NCBI GenBank assembly: GCA_037349105.1
Contig: JAYJMM010000120.1
Location: 2,439,001 to 2,503,000 of the forward strand
DNA: 64,000 nt
Reading direction: 5' to 3'
DNA from: Limnomonas spitsbergensis
Lineage: Eukaryota > Chlorophyta > Chlorophyceae > Chlamydomonadales
How positions within the stretch are numbered: position 1 is the stretch's first letter; the number at the start of each line of letters is the position of its first letter. The notes under the pieces are model-generated. The model was not told where the DNA came from. It did no database searches and saw nothing but the letters and a program-made list of their open reading frames with translations. A program made the position numbers and the translations under genes. Below are positions 12,185 to 22,664 of this stretch, piece by piece.

Positions 12185-15011
12185 ATGAAGTCGATCAAGC
12201 ACAGAGGCAACTCGCAATCATCAGTGGCCGTGGCAGTGGTGTTTCTCACTGCTGTCATGGGATTACTCCTCTACCTCTCCGTCCATCGAGCTCACAAATT
12301 CAGCGACACCATACAGGCAGCAGCTGGAGCGGGTAAGAGCAGAGCACGGCCTGTCATGATCATGCCTGCATGAGCGTCCGGCCATGCTATCAGCTAAAAC
12401 GCATGATGATTCAAGGTCAGCAGTCCAAATCTTTCAACATCGTCATGTTATGCAAGTCCCTCCTTGGTTGCTCATTCAATTTCATGGGCTGGTGCATTGC
12501 TGGACGCTGCAGCAGTTTAAATCTCACTGCTGGACACTGCAGCCGTTCCAACGAAGAACACAGAGGCGGAGGATGAGTGCAGGGTGGCGGCTCACCATGA
12601 GCACGGAGAGCTTTGGGGGGACGTGGTGAAGCCTGGGGCGCTACCTGACGATGGAGGGAAGGGTTTGAAAGCCGATTCGGCGACGACATGCTGCAAGTGA
12701 GGACTTAAGAGGCTAAGCTGCGGTGGCCCTGAAGCAAATTTTGGACTCACCAGTACTTTGGGGGGGGGGGCATGCAAATCCACGGCCAGACTGCCTGCTG
12801 GCACCCCTGTGCCGGCAGGGCCCTAGCCTTATTGGGCCTACGGCAGGTGGCTCAAACAGCAGGGCTCTATACACCCACACCCCTCGGCCATGGGCCGTGA
12901 TGTAGATGACTTGTAGCTGAAGCACTCTAAAGCAACCTGTGGGAACCCTCAGGCACTCAGACGCGGATTCAGGTTGTGGGGGACACACTTCCACTTCCAC
13001 GAAACAAATTACGCTCCTGTCACATTCGATGAGCAGTTGAGTGAGATCCACACCTTTGCTGCCTGCCTGATGTCAGGAGCTTGGAATGCAAGATTAGCTT
13101 TTGGGCCAGGCTTTTCTATAAGGATGTAAGGTCTCCACTTTATTTGTTAATAAAATTATAAATTCATTTATTGAATTGATGTTCAAACGTTTTAAATAAG
13201 TCCCTTCTCTGTCGGACTCCCCAATGTGACTCCTGTCTCTCCTGGCTTGACTCCTGCCCACTTGCCTGCCTGTCTACCTCCCTGCCCGCCAGGTCCTGTC
13301 AGTCCACCCTGGTTTGCAACATCTTCCTGCCTGTCTACCTGTCTACTCTAATGGCTTGACTCCTGCCCACCTGCCTGCCTGTCTACCTACCTGCCCGCCA
13401 GGTCTTGTCAGTCCACCCTGGTTTGCAACATCTTTCTGCCTCTCTACCTGTCTACTCTCATGGCTTGACTCCTGCCCACCTTCCTGCCTGTCTACCTACC
13501 TGCCCGCCAGGTCCTGTCAGTCCACCCTGGTTTGCAACATCTTTCTGCCTGTCTACCTATCTACTCTCATGGCTTGACTCCTGCCCACCTTCCTGCCTGT
13601 CTACCTACCTGCCCGCCAGGTCCTGTCAGTCCACCAAAGGCTGCAACATCTGGGTGTGGTGCTCTGATCCTGCCAAGTGTGAACAGCAGTGCTGGCTGAA
13701 GCGTGTGGGCAGTGCGGATGGGGTGCAGGAGCACAGCAAGGGAGATGCCATTCCATGGACGTCGGGGAAAGTGGCCAAGGACTACGACAGGGACGTTGGT
13801 GGGTAATAGGGGCTAAACCCTGGACCCTGTTTCTCCCCGAATGTGTCGTCAGCCACTGCCTTGTCATTCTTCAAAAGAACAACGGAACACCGTACAAGCT
13901 GTCGAGCTCAGTGGTACAAGCAGCCTCTTTCCACTTATGATCCCTTTCAACCCTATTTGCCCTCCCTTCCCTCTCTCCCCTCAGGCCTCCTTGGGTATAC
14001 CACTTCAATATCCCTTCATGCCAGTACTGAACACTTCATCTCTTTCCTCCTCCTCCCAGCCTCCTTGCCGGCGGTGGATCACACCATCAGCACGGTGGCC
14101 CTGACCACCTCACATGGCATCATCCGGATCCGTCTACATCCTGATTGGTCGGAAGGCTCGGTCGAGTTTGTGCGGCGATTGGCCATGACAGGGAGCCTCT
14201 GCACGCAACAATGCGAATTCTACCGGGCAGAGCCGGGCTTCCTGCTGCAGGTGAGGGTGTGAGAAAGGGGGGGTGTTCTGGGAGACGCATGACGAAGTTT
14301 TCCTGCATGGCACCTGCATTCAATCTGTGTCCAGGATGGCCGATGCCTCGCATGGTCCTGTGGGATGCTTGATAATTGACAGGGCGAATCGACAAGGTAA
14401 TCGACTTGAGTGTTGCCGGCAGGAAAATGCTGTCTGTGCAGAAGACCCGCCGGCAGCCTTGCTTCTTTGATACCCCGGACATGTACTTACTCTGAACATA
14501 TTTGCATTAATGGATGTGTACAGGCTATTGCTTGACGGTTGCTGTGCCTGCATCTGCTCGTAACATATCTTGCATTCAAACTGTGGGACTGTTTGTGGGC
14601 AGGCTTTTGCTTGACCATTGCCGTGCCTGCACCTCCTCGTAACATAACTTGCATTCAAACTGCGTGACCGTGTGAAAACACTTGTTTTCCCTACCTGGTC
14701 ATGTGCCTGCACCCTCACAGGGCTCCATGCAGGCCTACATCCCTGCGAACAACAAAACCACGCCCGGGCCCAAGTTCATGGAGCGAGGCGACATAGGCTG
14801 GGCGGGGGGTTCTGCAGGCCCCCACTTTTTCATCTACTTGAGCACTCAGCCGGCCAAAGACTGGAACCATGACCACACCGTCTGGGGGGAGGTGGCGGAT
14901 GCGGAGAGCATGGCGGTGGTAGATAAAATCGTGGTCCTGCCAACAGGGGGGAAACCCGGAGAAATGCGGATCATGGAAGACCGGGAAGCGTTCAACATGT
15001 CAGTTGCCTAG
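12185..15011 (+). CDS. PAN/Apple-cyclophilin membrane protein, intact copy C
   Basis: Five exons, 12185-12332, 12543-12696, 13620-13798, 14060-14250 and 14721-15011, all GT-AG and in phase, give 320 codons. Exon 1 encodes a basic start and a hydrophobic signal anchor (VAVAVVFLTAVMGLLLYLSV). Exons 2-3 form a Cys-rich PAN/Apple-like module (DECR, TTCCKSCQ, GCNIWVWC, CWLKR). Exons 4-5 form a cyclophilin-like peptidyl-prolyl isomerase domain. FYRAEPGFLLQGS matches the Arg/Phe/Gln active-site segment, and HFFIYL, AKDW and HDHTVWG match the later Phe, Trp and His positions. The protein is probably held in the secretory pathway with both domains on the lumenal or outer side. PAN modules bind proteins or carbohydrates; the ligand is unknown. 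Intron 2 holds a 109 bp tandem repeat that copies the exon 3 acceptor. The gene is one of a local cluster of copies. Confidence 0.8.
12765..12930 (-). repeat. SINE-like dispersed repeat (inverted copy)
   Basis: It lies in intron 2 of the intact PAN-cyclophilin gene. The 5' end on the minus strand is the GTGCTTCAGCTACAAGTC block near 12910-12927, followed by the GGCCGAGGGGTGTGGG segment. Confidence 0.6.
13240..13640 (+). repeat. 109 bp tandem repeat copying a splice acceptor
   Basis: The segment CCAGGTCCTGTCAGTCCACC recurs with its AGGTCCTGTC part at 13291, 13400 (one base changed), 13509 and 13618, an exact 109 bp period. The last copy is the real start of exon 3 of the PAN-cyclophilin gene. 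The earlier copies keep the AG acceptor and about 20 bases of exon, then diverge. Confidence 0.85.
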
Positions 15012-16205
15012 GTAGGGTGGGGCTAGGGTCGTGAAACTGTGTTGGTCGCGCATGCACGCCAGCTGCCTTGGCCTGTCCATACCGGTGCATACAAAATAAA
15101 CATTAAAATATACCTGCCGCAAAGGCATTTTCCGCAAGGCTGATCATGTTTGGGGGCTTTCAGGGACCCATTCTGCCTCTTTCTGCCTTCGATTTGAACC
15201 TTGCAGCCTTGAGATTTGAGTTGAAGGTCATGTCTCTACAGCGGAGTTATTTCTCCGGTGTCATGTCACCCTTGGCGAGACGCGACCAGCTTACAGACAC
15301 AGGCCCAAGCAGCATGGCTGCCGGTGCATTGGGTTTCTGGCCTAAGGCTTGGAGGTAGATGAAATGTAGCTGATCTGTAGACTGTAGCTGAACCTCAATG
15401 AGCACCGTCCTCCACTACTGTGCCAAATAGCAAAAGCGTGCGATGTGCAGAACAAACAACCTGCCTAGACCTTAACACATGCATGCCATGAATGAAAGTG
15501 ATGTAACACCTGACTTTGCTTGTCTATGCTACGTATAAGAGCATAGTCTGATGCACCTCAGTCTAAAATGCGCGCGTTCATGCCAGTCGGAAGAGCCGTC
15601 CCTTTCGGCTCGAATGAGCCAAGCGTTGAGCACTGCTACACCCCTGAGGCACAATGGCTGCTGGGACACCATTAATAATCGTGACTCACACACAGCCAAT
15701 GGATAAACCACAATCATCATGCAGCACTGCTACACCCTGGGGCTAACCATACGCTTCACGCAGCACTCCGAGCCACATTTTGACCACACCACACCCACAC
15801 GTCGCATCCTACGGTGGCTTAACACGCTCTACGACACAACAAACAAGATTATAATGCAGTGATGGTTAGGCAGCCCTCTCAGATTTTGTGCCTACACCAT
15901 GCCGGCTGTCCCCAGGCTTTTCCCCTGCCTGGTAATGCACACAACGTCCAACTTGGGACAAGGTCTCACGTTGGCACTGCACGCTATGCACAAGGTAGCA
16001 AGGCGCCCGGCGCGTCCTCGGACATGCGCTCCGCGCGGGGTCAAGCTGAAGGGGTCAGCTTCAGCAAAGAGGCTTGGCTGTACATGGACTTTCAGGGCCT
16101 CAAGGGTATGAATGGAGGTCCACACGTAGACACTTGGAGACAGGTATACAGCCCAGGCCAGACCTGTCTAAGGCCATGGATCCTGTTTCCTTGCTCTTCC
16201 CCTAC
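15012..16205. other. Intergenic stretch after PAN-cyclophilin copy C
   Basis: A TGTAA at 15502-15506 is a candidate poly(A) signal for copy C. A partial SINE-like end lies near 15358-15400. An open frame at 15859-16347 has no domain I recognise and overlaps the exon-2 relic, so I do not call it a gene. Confidence 0.35.
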
Positions 16206-16294
16206 CTGCAGCATGCCGAGGCAGATTCGGCGTGCACTCCCTGTCCCTCTTTTACTCCTGCTGTGCCAGGCTGCACTATTTCACCATGCAGCTC
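16206..16294 (-). pseudogene. Relic of exon 2 of a PAN-cyclophilin gene (copy D)
   Basis: Read on the minus strand, this encodes ELHGEIVQPG then HAESASACCR and is followed by GTAGGG. Exon 2 of the intact copy encodes ELWGDVVKPG then KADSATTCCK followed by GTGAGG, with the same spacing. In-frame stops lie just upstream and I find no exon 1 or 3 beside it, so only a fragment survives. Confidence 0.5.
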
Positions 16295-16968
16295 AACTTG
16301 AGGTCTTTAATAATAGATGCTGCATGCATCCACCTCTTGATAGGTGACTAGACCTGCATGGCTGCGAGGTCAGTAGTGCACGTCACTAGATCGGTGCACA
16401 TGACAGGCAGCGCATGGGGGCAAGTGCCCTTTTGCTGCACATTACTTTCGTCCAGAGCAGCGATCATACTGGATGGCAATGTCTTCCCCTCGCGTAATGT
16501 ACTAGTAAGGCGGTGTCCGTGGCAGGGACACGTAGGTGGCAGCCGCAGGGAAGAAGAGGTAGGGATTTGTTCGCTGTGACCCTAGCAGGCTAGCTATGCA
16601 CCACCTTCCCAGGCACCAGTAGGATCTAGCTGGACCACTGAACAGTCCACCGTCAGGTCTTCTCTCAGATCTGAAGCCATTGTATAAAATCATTCGGAGA
16701 CTTCATTTCGTTATCCACATCCTCACCAGGTGCTCACTAGCATTTACAAAGTGTGTCAAGACAAAGTTTAAACTTTAGGTTCATGGCAAACGGTATTTTT
16801 CTACCTGCCATATCTATCATGCTCCGTAATGGAGTGACAACATCAAGCGTTTGGTCCTGCTTGGAGGTCCGACGGCCACAAAGGAATACTAGGGCATCGC
16901 TCAGGGCTCTTGATGTCCACTTGTAATAAAATATACGGTACGACAACATCAGCTCGAGAAGCTCTGGC
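16295..16968. other. 3' flank of eIF4A3 and spacer
   Basis: It probably holds the 3' UTR of the eIF4A3 gene up to about 16740. I see no separate gene. Confidence 0.35.
16744..16748 (-). promoter_or_regulatory. Candidate poly(A) signal of eIF4A3
   Basis: TGTAA on the minus strand about 220 nt beyond the stop codon at 16969. Confidence 0.35.
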
Positions 16969-19900
16969 TTAAATCAGCTCTGCCACATTCATCGGCATCT
17001 CGTCAATCTGCGTAATTCAGACAGGGCATTAGAGACATGGTTCAGACAACAGGGTGCCATGCTGCCATCTGCCCCGTGCCAAGGGTCACAATCACTGTTC
17101 CTACATCCAACCCCGACAAGGCATCCAAGCCCTCACCTGCGTCGAGTAGTACTGCTCAATGTCGCGCAAGATGCGGATGTCGTCATTCCGCACAAAGTTG
17201 ATTGCCACACCCTTGCGCCCGAAGCGTCCAGATCGTCCAATCCTGCAACGCAAGTAGCAAAGTATCAGTTCAGGCTCAAGATCTGAGACACCTCTGCGGG
17301 AGTCCACCCCTCATTTGCCAGATGTGCATCCCTTCCCCAGACAAACAAAGCGGGTGCACGACAATGCAAGCTTTTCTTCACCTGTGAATGTAGAGCTCTC
17401 GGTTGTTGGGCAGGTCATAGTTGATGACCAAGGACACCTGCTGCACATCCAGCCCACGGGCCCACACGTCTGTCGTGATCAGCACGCGTGCAGAACCCGC
17501 CCTGAAGACAAATGTGTGAGAAAGGCACCAGGATCAGCGAGAGTGAGGTGCAGGCATGTCAGTGCCTGCCATGATGAGCACATATATTCAGGGCCCGCCC
17601 TTCAAGGCGAGGGCACAGTGAGACCCAGGGATGTCAGCCGCGGCAAACACAGGAAAGCAAAACGATTTCAAAGACACCAACCAGCCATGAAAATAATAAG
17701 CATACTTGGCAGATGGGAAAGGTCACATAGGCGCCATAGGAACCCACGATGGCAATGTGGGCGCAAGCAGTCAAGAGACACATGCTCAGCGTGTCTGTAT
17801 CACACCACAGTTCATCATGGTTGAAAGCTGCTTCAAATTCTGCTTTGTTCAGGCTCAAAGCAATCCTGAACACACAGCCCTCCTCAAGTCCACCTGAACT
17901 CTCCCATGATGGCCTCTCGCTCCTTCTGCACCATGTCTCCGTGCATGGAGGCGACAGTGAAGTTGCTCTGGCGCATCTTCTCCGTCAGCCAGTCAACCTG
18001 CACCCCAAAAAGGTTGAGGACATCAGACCAGTGCTCCTTTTTGTGTGCTTCAGCTACAACCTGGCCTTCGACTGGCAGGACACGGTGCAGCAAGCACGCC
18101 GTTGCTCAGGCAACCAGGCGATAGGCTGATCAAGGTGTGGTCCCCATCAGCCCAGCCGCAGCGTCCCGACGGCCCACCAAGGGTGGCCTAGCGCATACTA
18201 CAGCACACAACGCGTCAGGCCAAGGTTTCGCACCCCATCATACCAGCACAATACAAGACACGACTACATCCATCAATCGCTAACCAACGCAATGTCCTCC
18301 ACCTCTCACTTTTCTCTTTGTGTTGCAGAAGATGACAGCCTGTGTTACGGTGAGTGTGTCGTACAGGTCACACAACGTGTCAAACTTCCATTCCTCGCGC
18401 TCAACCGCAACGAAGAACTGCTTGATACCCTGGAGAGCATCAAGGAAATTATAGTGATGATAAGCTGGCAGCCCGGCAGGCATATCAACTCATACAGGTT
18501 CCAGACACAACTCACAGGTGTTTACAGGTGCACTTAATTAAATATATATATGTACCGAAAGGCAAAAGTCTGCAACCCATGTATTTAATTGAATAAATTA
18601 GAACGTAGGACTCGTGCCACCTAAGTAACAATTGGATATATGTATAAGACACAAGCCATGCCCCCCATATGGAACCAGTACCAATAATGAAGCCGACCAC
18701 ATCAAACCTGTCGTCCCCTGTCGCCTCGTAAGCCTGCCAGGTCAGGCAGCCCTCCAGAGCCCTCCAGCACCTACCTCCAGCGTCAGCTCATCACGCTTCA
18801 CTAGGACGCGCACAGGGTCGGTCATGAACTTGTTGGTCATCTCCAGGACCTCAGCAGGCAGCGTGGCGGACACCAGGACGACCTGTGAGCACATCAGGCG
18901 GGGTGAGCTGGAGGGTGAGGGGCTGAAAGAGGCACGGGTACAGCATGGGCGGGCATGCATGAAAGCAGGGTCAGACATTGCTACGTGGAGCTACCATGCC
19001 ACCGTATTTTAGACGGTGGCATGGTAGCTCAAAGCATGCGAGAGTTCCTCCCCAAGCCAGGAAGCTGGAGAGTACATGCAAGACTTTTGGACTTATAAAC
19101 CTAGCATTACAGTCATTTTTGAAATGCATGGATACAGCCGAGCAGTTGCATGCGTTCCTGTGTGTGTGTGCGTGAGCTTAAATGGCATCCTGATGTATGC
19201 ATTATCCCATTCATCCGTAGGCATACCTGGGTCTCAGGCGGCAGGTAACGGTAAATATCGTAGATCTGGTCCTTGAAGTTCTTTGCAAGCATTTCGTCAG
19301 CCTCATCCAGCACTAGCGTCTTGATGTGGCGAGTGCGAAGCACTTTACGCTTGATCATGTCAAAAACTCGGCCTGGTGTGCCGGATACGCAGTGCACCCC
19401 GGCCTCCAGCTTGCGGATGTCCTCCCCTGATGTATAGGGCAGGCACCAGGATATATTTAGGATGCAACAGCTACTGCTCAATTTCATCAAGACCTACGGC
19501 CGAGGGGGCCTGGTATAGAATGCCCAAAGGCTTGGGCCACCGGCCATGGGTCGATCATGCTTAGGTCCCAATCGGACCAGTGGTGGCCGCCGGCTTCACC
19601 CAAAATAGGGTCTAGTGCGTGCAAAAAGAAATACTGGATCGCAGCGTGTCCTGCTTGATGCATGAAGAGCATCATGAGAGTGGACGCCCGAAATTTAGGA
19701 GCACCATGCAAGGTGGACAGTAGCATGCATGGTGGACAGCACCATGCCACATAACACTAGTGGGCAATCGCATCATACTATGCTATACTGTAAGCAAGCG
19801 TGAGGGCTGAGGACTGTCACCTAAGCTCTTCCCTCCGACGCATGAATGAGCTTGGACGTTCATGTAGTCCCCCACAGCCAAGATGACCTTTTCCGTCTGC

Positions 19901-20278
19901 TGTGCCAACTCCCTCGTTGGTGATAGGATGAGCACTTGGCACCTGTGTCATAGGTGCAGTTGTGTTCGAGCTTGCGTTCTGCAAAGAGAAGATCGTCAAG
20001 ACTCACTCTCGCATATTCGTCTCCAGCAGCTGGCAGGTCGTCACTGCGATGAGGGATGATTTTCCTGTTCCAGATTGAGCTTGGGCGATGACGTCGCGAC
20101 CGCTGACGATGGGCAGGACAGCCCGTTGCTGAATGGCAGATGGCTTCTCAAAGCCGTACGCATAAAGTCCTCGTAAGAGCTCTTCTTTCAAGCTCATTTG
20201 ATCAAACGAGGTGATGACCTTGACACCCTTTGACGTCTCAAAGTGCATCACCTCCTCCGCATCCTCTTCCATGGCCAT
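16969..20278 (-). CDS. EIF4A3: DEAD-box helicase eIF4A-III (exon junction complex core)
   Basis: An ATP-dependent RNA helicase expected to clamp spliced mRNA just upstream of exon junctions in the nucleus. Nine exons: 20007-20278, 19821-19942, 19227-19426, 18775-18882, 18310-18429, 17894-17997, 17382-17501, 17137-17242 and 16969-17007. Phases are continuous over 396 codons, close to the family length. Motifs in order: Q motif [12 protein letters not shown], Walker A AQSGTGKS (Ser where Thr is usual), PTRELA, GG before [39 protein letters not shown] and [13 protein letters not shown]. The end, [17 protein letters not shown], is diagnostic of eIF4A3 rather than eIF4A1. The long introns carry SINE-like repeats (18040, 19465) and a perfect hairpin (18988). 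It is divergent with the unknown gene at 20842. Confidence 0.95.
18040..18205 (+). repeat. SINE-like dispersed repeat
   Basis: In intron 5 of eIF4A3, antisense to the gene. GTGCTTCAGCTACAACCTGG, GGTGCAGCAAGC and a GGTGTGGTCCCC block identify the family. Confidence 0.6.
18988..19030. repeat. Perfect 18-bp-arm hairpin
   Basis: GAGCTACCATGCCACCGT (18988-19005) and its exact reverse complement (19013-19030) flank a 7 nt loop, ATTTTAG. It lies in intron 3 of eIF4A3. Confidence 0.9.
19465..19640 (+). repeat. SINE-like dispersed repeat (diverged)
   Basis: In intron 2 of eIF4A3. Recognised by GGGGGCCTGGTATAGAA, GCTTGGGCCACCGGCCAT, GGTCCCAATCGGACCAGT and GGTGGCCGCC. Confidence 0.55.
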
Positions 20279-20841
20279 GGCGGTCTGAGAGACTTGGGCG
20301 GCTACATAAATAAAACGAAGTTAAATAACCTGGTCTATACTTTTAGGGATGGAACGATTCCGACATTGGATTGTCACCTCAAGGGTGCTCGATTCAGAAA
20401 CTTCGGTCCAGGGGTCAATATGCACCAAGGAAAATTCAATACAGCTACGAGGCCAGCGCTGAATCTGGTGCTGATACTTGTCCGTGAGACGGAAAATACT
20501 CCCATGGTGGGCAAGTGTTGAAAAGGTTGGAATCACGCAAAACGTAGCAGGGAAGGAAGGAAGCATTGATCAGGGATCATTGGATCAACCAGTCTATGCA
20601 TAAAAGATATATTGCAGCCTCGACCTGATATTCATATGAGTGTGGTTTAACATTTTGAGGGAGATCCACGATGCTGTAGTTTGAGGAGCTTCCTCAGGAA
20701 ACAGGTATTGGCAACATCCTGTTCAAAGTGCATGGCTTATCTTCCCCTCTATTCGTAATGCTTCAAGACCCAGAGCCACTGTTTGAGATCGTATGGGAAA
20801 ATATACAAGGCAACCATGCCACATGATTTGCATGCAGGGCC
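20279..20841. promoter_or_regulatory. Divergent promoter region
   Basis: A 563 bp spacer separates the start codon of eIF4A3 (leftward) from that of the uncharacterised gene (rightward), so both 5' UTRs and promoters must lie here. I do not see a clear TATA box. Confidence 0.45.
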
Positions 20842-22457
20842 ATGGCACTCAATAAGAGGAACGAGCTGGACAAGGTGTTAAAGCAGATGCAAAGGTGCAG
20901 CAGGGTTGTCAGAAAGCTGTCTAATGCCACTGTCGAGCAGCCTGACACGCCCCCAGGGGAGAAACTGGGCGCCGATCCAGATCAGCTGATCAAGGCGCTG
21001 CAGACGGCTATCAGAGAGATGAAGCCAGACATGAGGCCAAGCAAGCCACAGGCCTTTGCTGATGAAACTCAGGATCCCAACAAAGCTCTTGAGGCCGAGG
21101 TTGACAAGACTGTGGCATTGACGACAGGCCAAGGCAAGCCCAGGTCACCCGAGAGCATCGCCAAAGACGTGCTAGCCATGCACTGGAGGCTGCTGGAGTC
21201 AGGAGATGCAATGCGTTTCTTTTTGTCAGATGCCCTACAGAGGAAGCTAGCTGCTTGCCTTCCCAATTCGACGTCGTTGATTGAGGCTGAGCCTGCAGCG
21301 ATGCAGCAGCAGCTGCACCAGCTCCGCGTCCGCTGTGCCATAGCCAAGGGCCGGCACACTGTCAGCTTTAAGGGCTATGGAGCTGCGACAGAGTTGCTGC
21401 GGTGAGGAAATTCTTGCATTGGAGGCAGTCCTTCTTTTCTTTACTCCAATCTTTTTGTTCCTGCTTTGATCATAATTGAAGCATGATGGTGTGAGTGGTG
21501 CTTGATCCCCTGGTCGGCCAACCTGCACTGTCGTCATGTGATGTTCGTTAGTTCAATCTGCTTGGTGATGGCTTGCTTGAAATGTTGCACAAGGCAAGGT
21601 ATAAATCATGCTTCCGGCCGTGCTGACGTTTCAGGCTGCTTGCCTCACAAAACGAGCCCTCGATCAAGGCCGTTCTGAAGCTGCCGCAATCGGCGCCCAC
21701 GACGCCGTTCGAGGCCCTGGGCGTCGCGAGCGAGACCCGCTGCGAGGCGGAGCTTCAGCTCTCGTTTGACGTCCGCGGCATCTTGATTCCGCCTCGTGAG
21801 ACGTTCCCGGTGTCTGGCGTTGAGCCCGGCCCCATGATGGCAGCCGCAGCACTCAACTCGCTTCTCACCAAATGGGACACAGTCGCTCTCGAGGCAAAGC
21901 TGCCAGGGCCCGGATGCAGCGCTGCCGCCGCTGCCCCCTCTGCATCGGGACTCCTCTCCTTCCTCCCGCCTCCCATGGTCCTACCAGCAGGGTCGGATCC
22001 GGGCGTCGCGCTGGTCCTATGCAGCCGGGCCATGCGCGCGCTGCACGATGTTGGGAAGGGCGCCTGCGCGGTGGTGCAGTGGGCAGGGAGAGGCGGTGGC
22101 GGCTCCGCCGCGGCCGGCGGGCTCGATGAGCTTCAGCCAGCTGGTTTTGTCATCACGCTGGCCGAGCTGTGCATGAATGATGGAAGGGGCATCATGCTCA
22201 AGAACTCACCGAGCGTGGTCAGTGAGGCGCTGGTGGACAACGGACAGGCTGAGGCGGACCCGCGCCACCCGCTCTCGCGGCGCTTTGACGCCATCTTGCT
22301 GGGCGTGGACAGCATCATGTCGCACTACGGCGCGGACATTGAGCTTGCCATGTGTGAGAGCTACATTGAGGGCTTCGTTCAGCAGACCAGGGAGCGCTTT
22401 GGGAGCTCCACCATGTCGGGCTCCACCATGTATGATGGCGATTCTGACGATGATTGA
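20842..22457 (+). CDS. Uncharacterised 460-residue protein
   Basis: Exon 1 is 20842-21401 and exon 2 is 21635-22457. The GT-AG junction splits an Arg codon (RLLASQ). Exon 1 product: a charged N-terminus (NKRNELDKVLKQMQRCSRVV) that could form a helix, then a mainly helical-looking stretch rich in Leu, Ala and Glu. Exon 2 product: segments FEALGVASE and LQLSFDVRGILIPP, an Ala/Gly-rich low-complexity middle, a Gly run (GRGGGGSAAAGG), then GFVITLAELCMNDGRGIML, and an acidic tail (DGDSDDD). No signal peptide or membrane span is apparent. I do not recognise a family. The acidic end and lack of a targeting signal suggest a cytosolic or nuclear protein. A TGTAA at 22660 is a plausible poly(A) signal. 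Confidence 0.75.
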
Positions 22458-22659
22458 GTACGAGTGACAGTACGAGGCATGTCATCTATTCCAGATGTAT
22501 TTGAAATCCAGGGTCCCTCCTAGCGGCGTGGCCAGGGTAGCTGAAGCGTGGGTGTCCTAGCTAGGGCTTGTATACTGTATCAAGAAACCTCCGTGGACGC
22601 ATCGATGCATGCGGTGGTGGGGTATTTTCAGTACCCTGAGCCGCGTCATGCTACGTCAT

Positions 22660-22664
22660 TGTAA
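22660..22664 (+). promoter_or_regulatory. Candidate poly(A) signal of the uncharacterised gene
   Basis: TGTAA about 200 nt beyond the stop at 22457. Confidence 0.35.

Noticed and set aside
15859..16347. 162-codon plus-strand frame
   Set aside because: It overlaps antisense to the PAN-cyclophilin exon-2 relic, and its sequence shows no domain.
16969..20278. Calling the helicase eIF4A1 rather than eIF4A3
   Set aside because: The C-terminus [17 protein letters not shown] and the [15 protein letters not shown] segment match eIF4A3.
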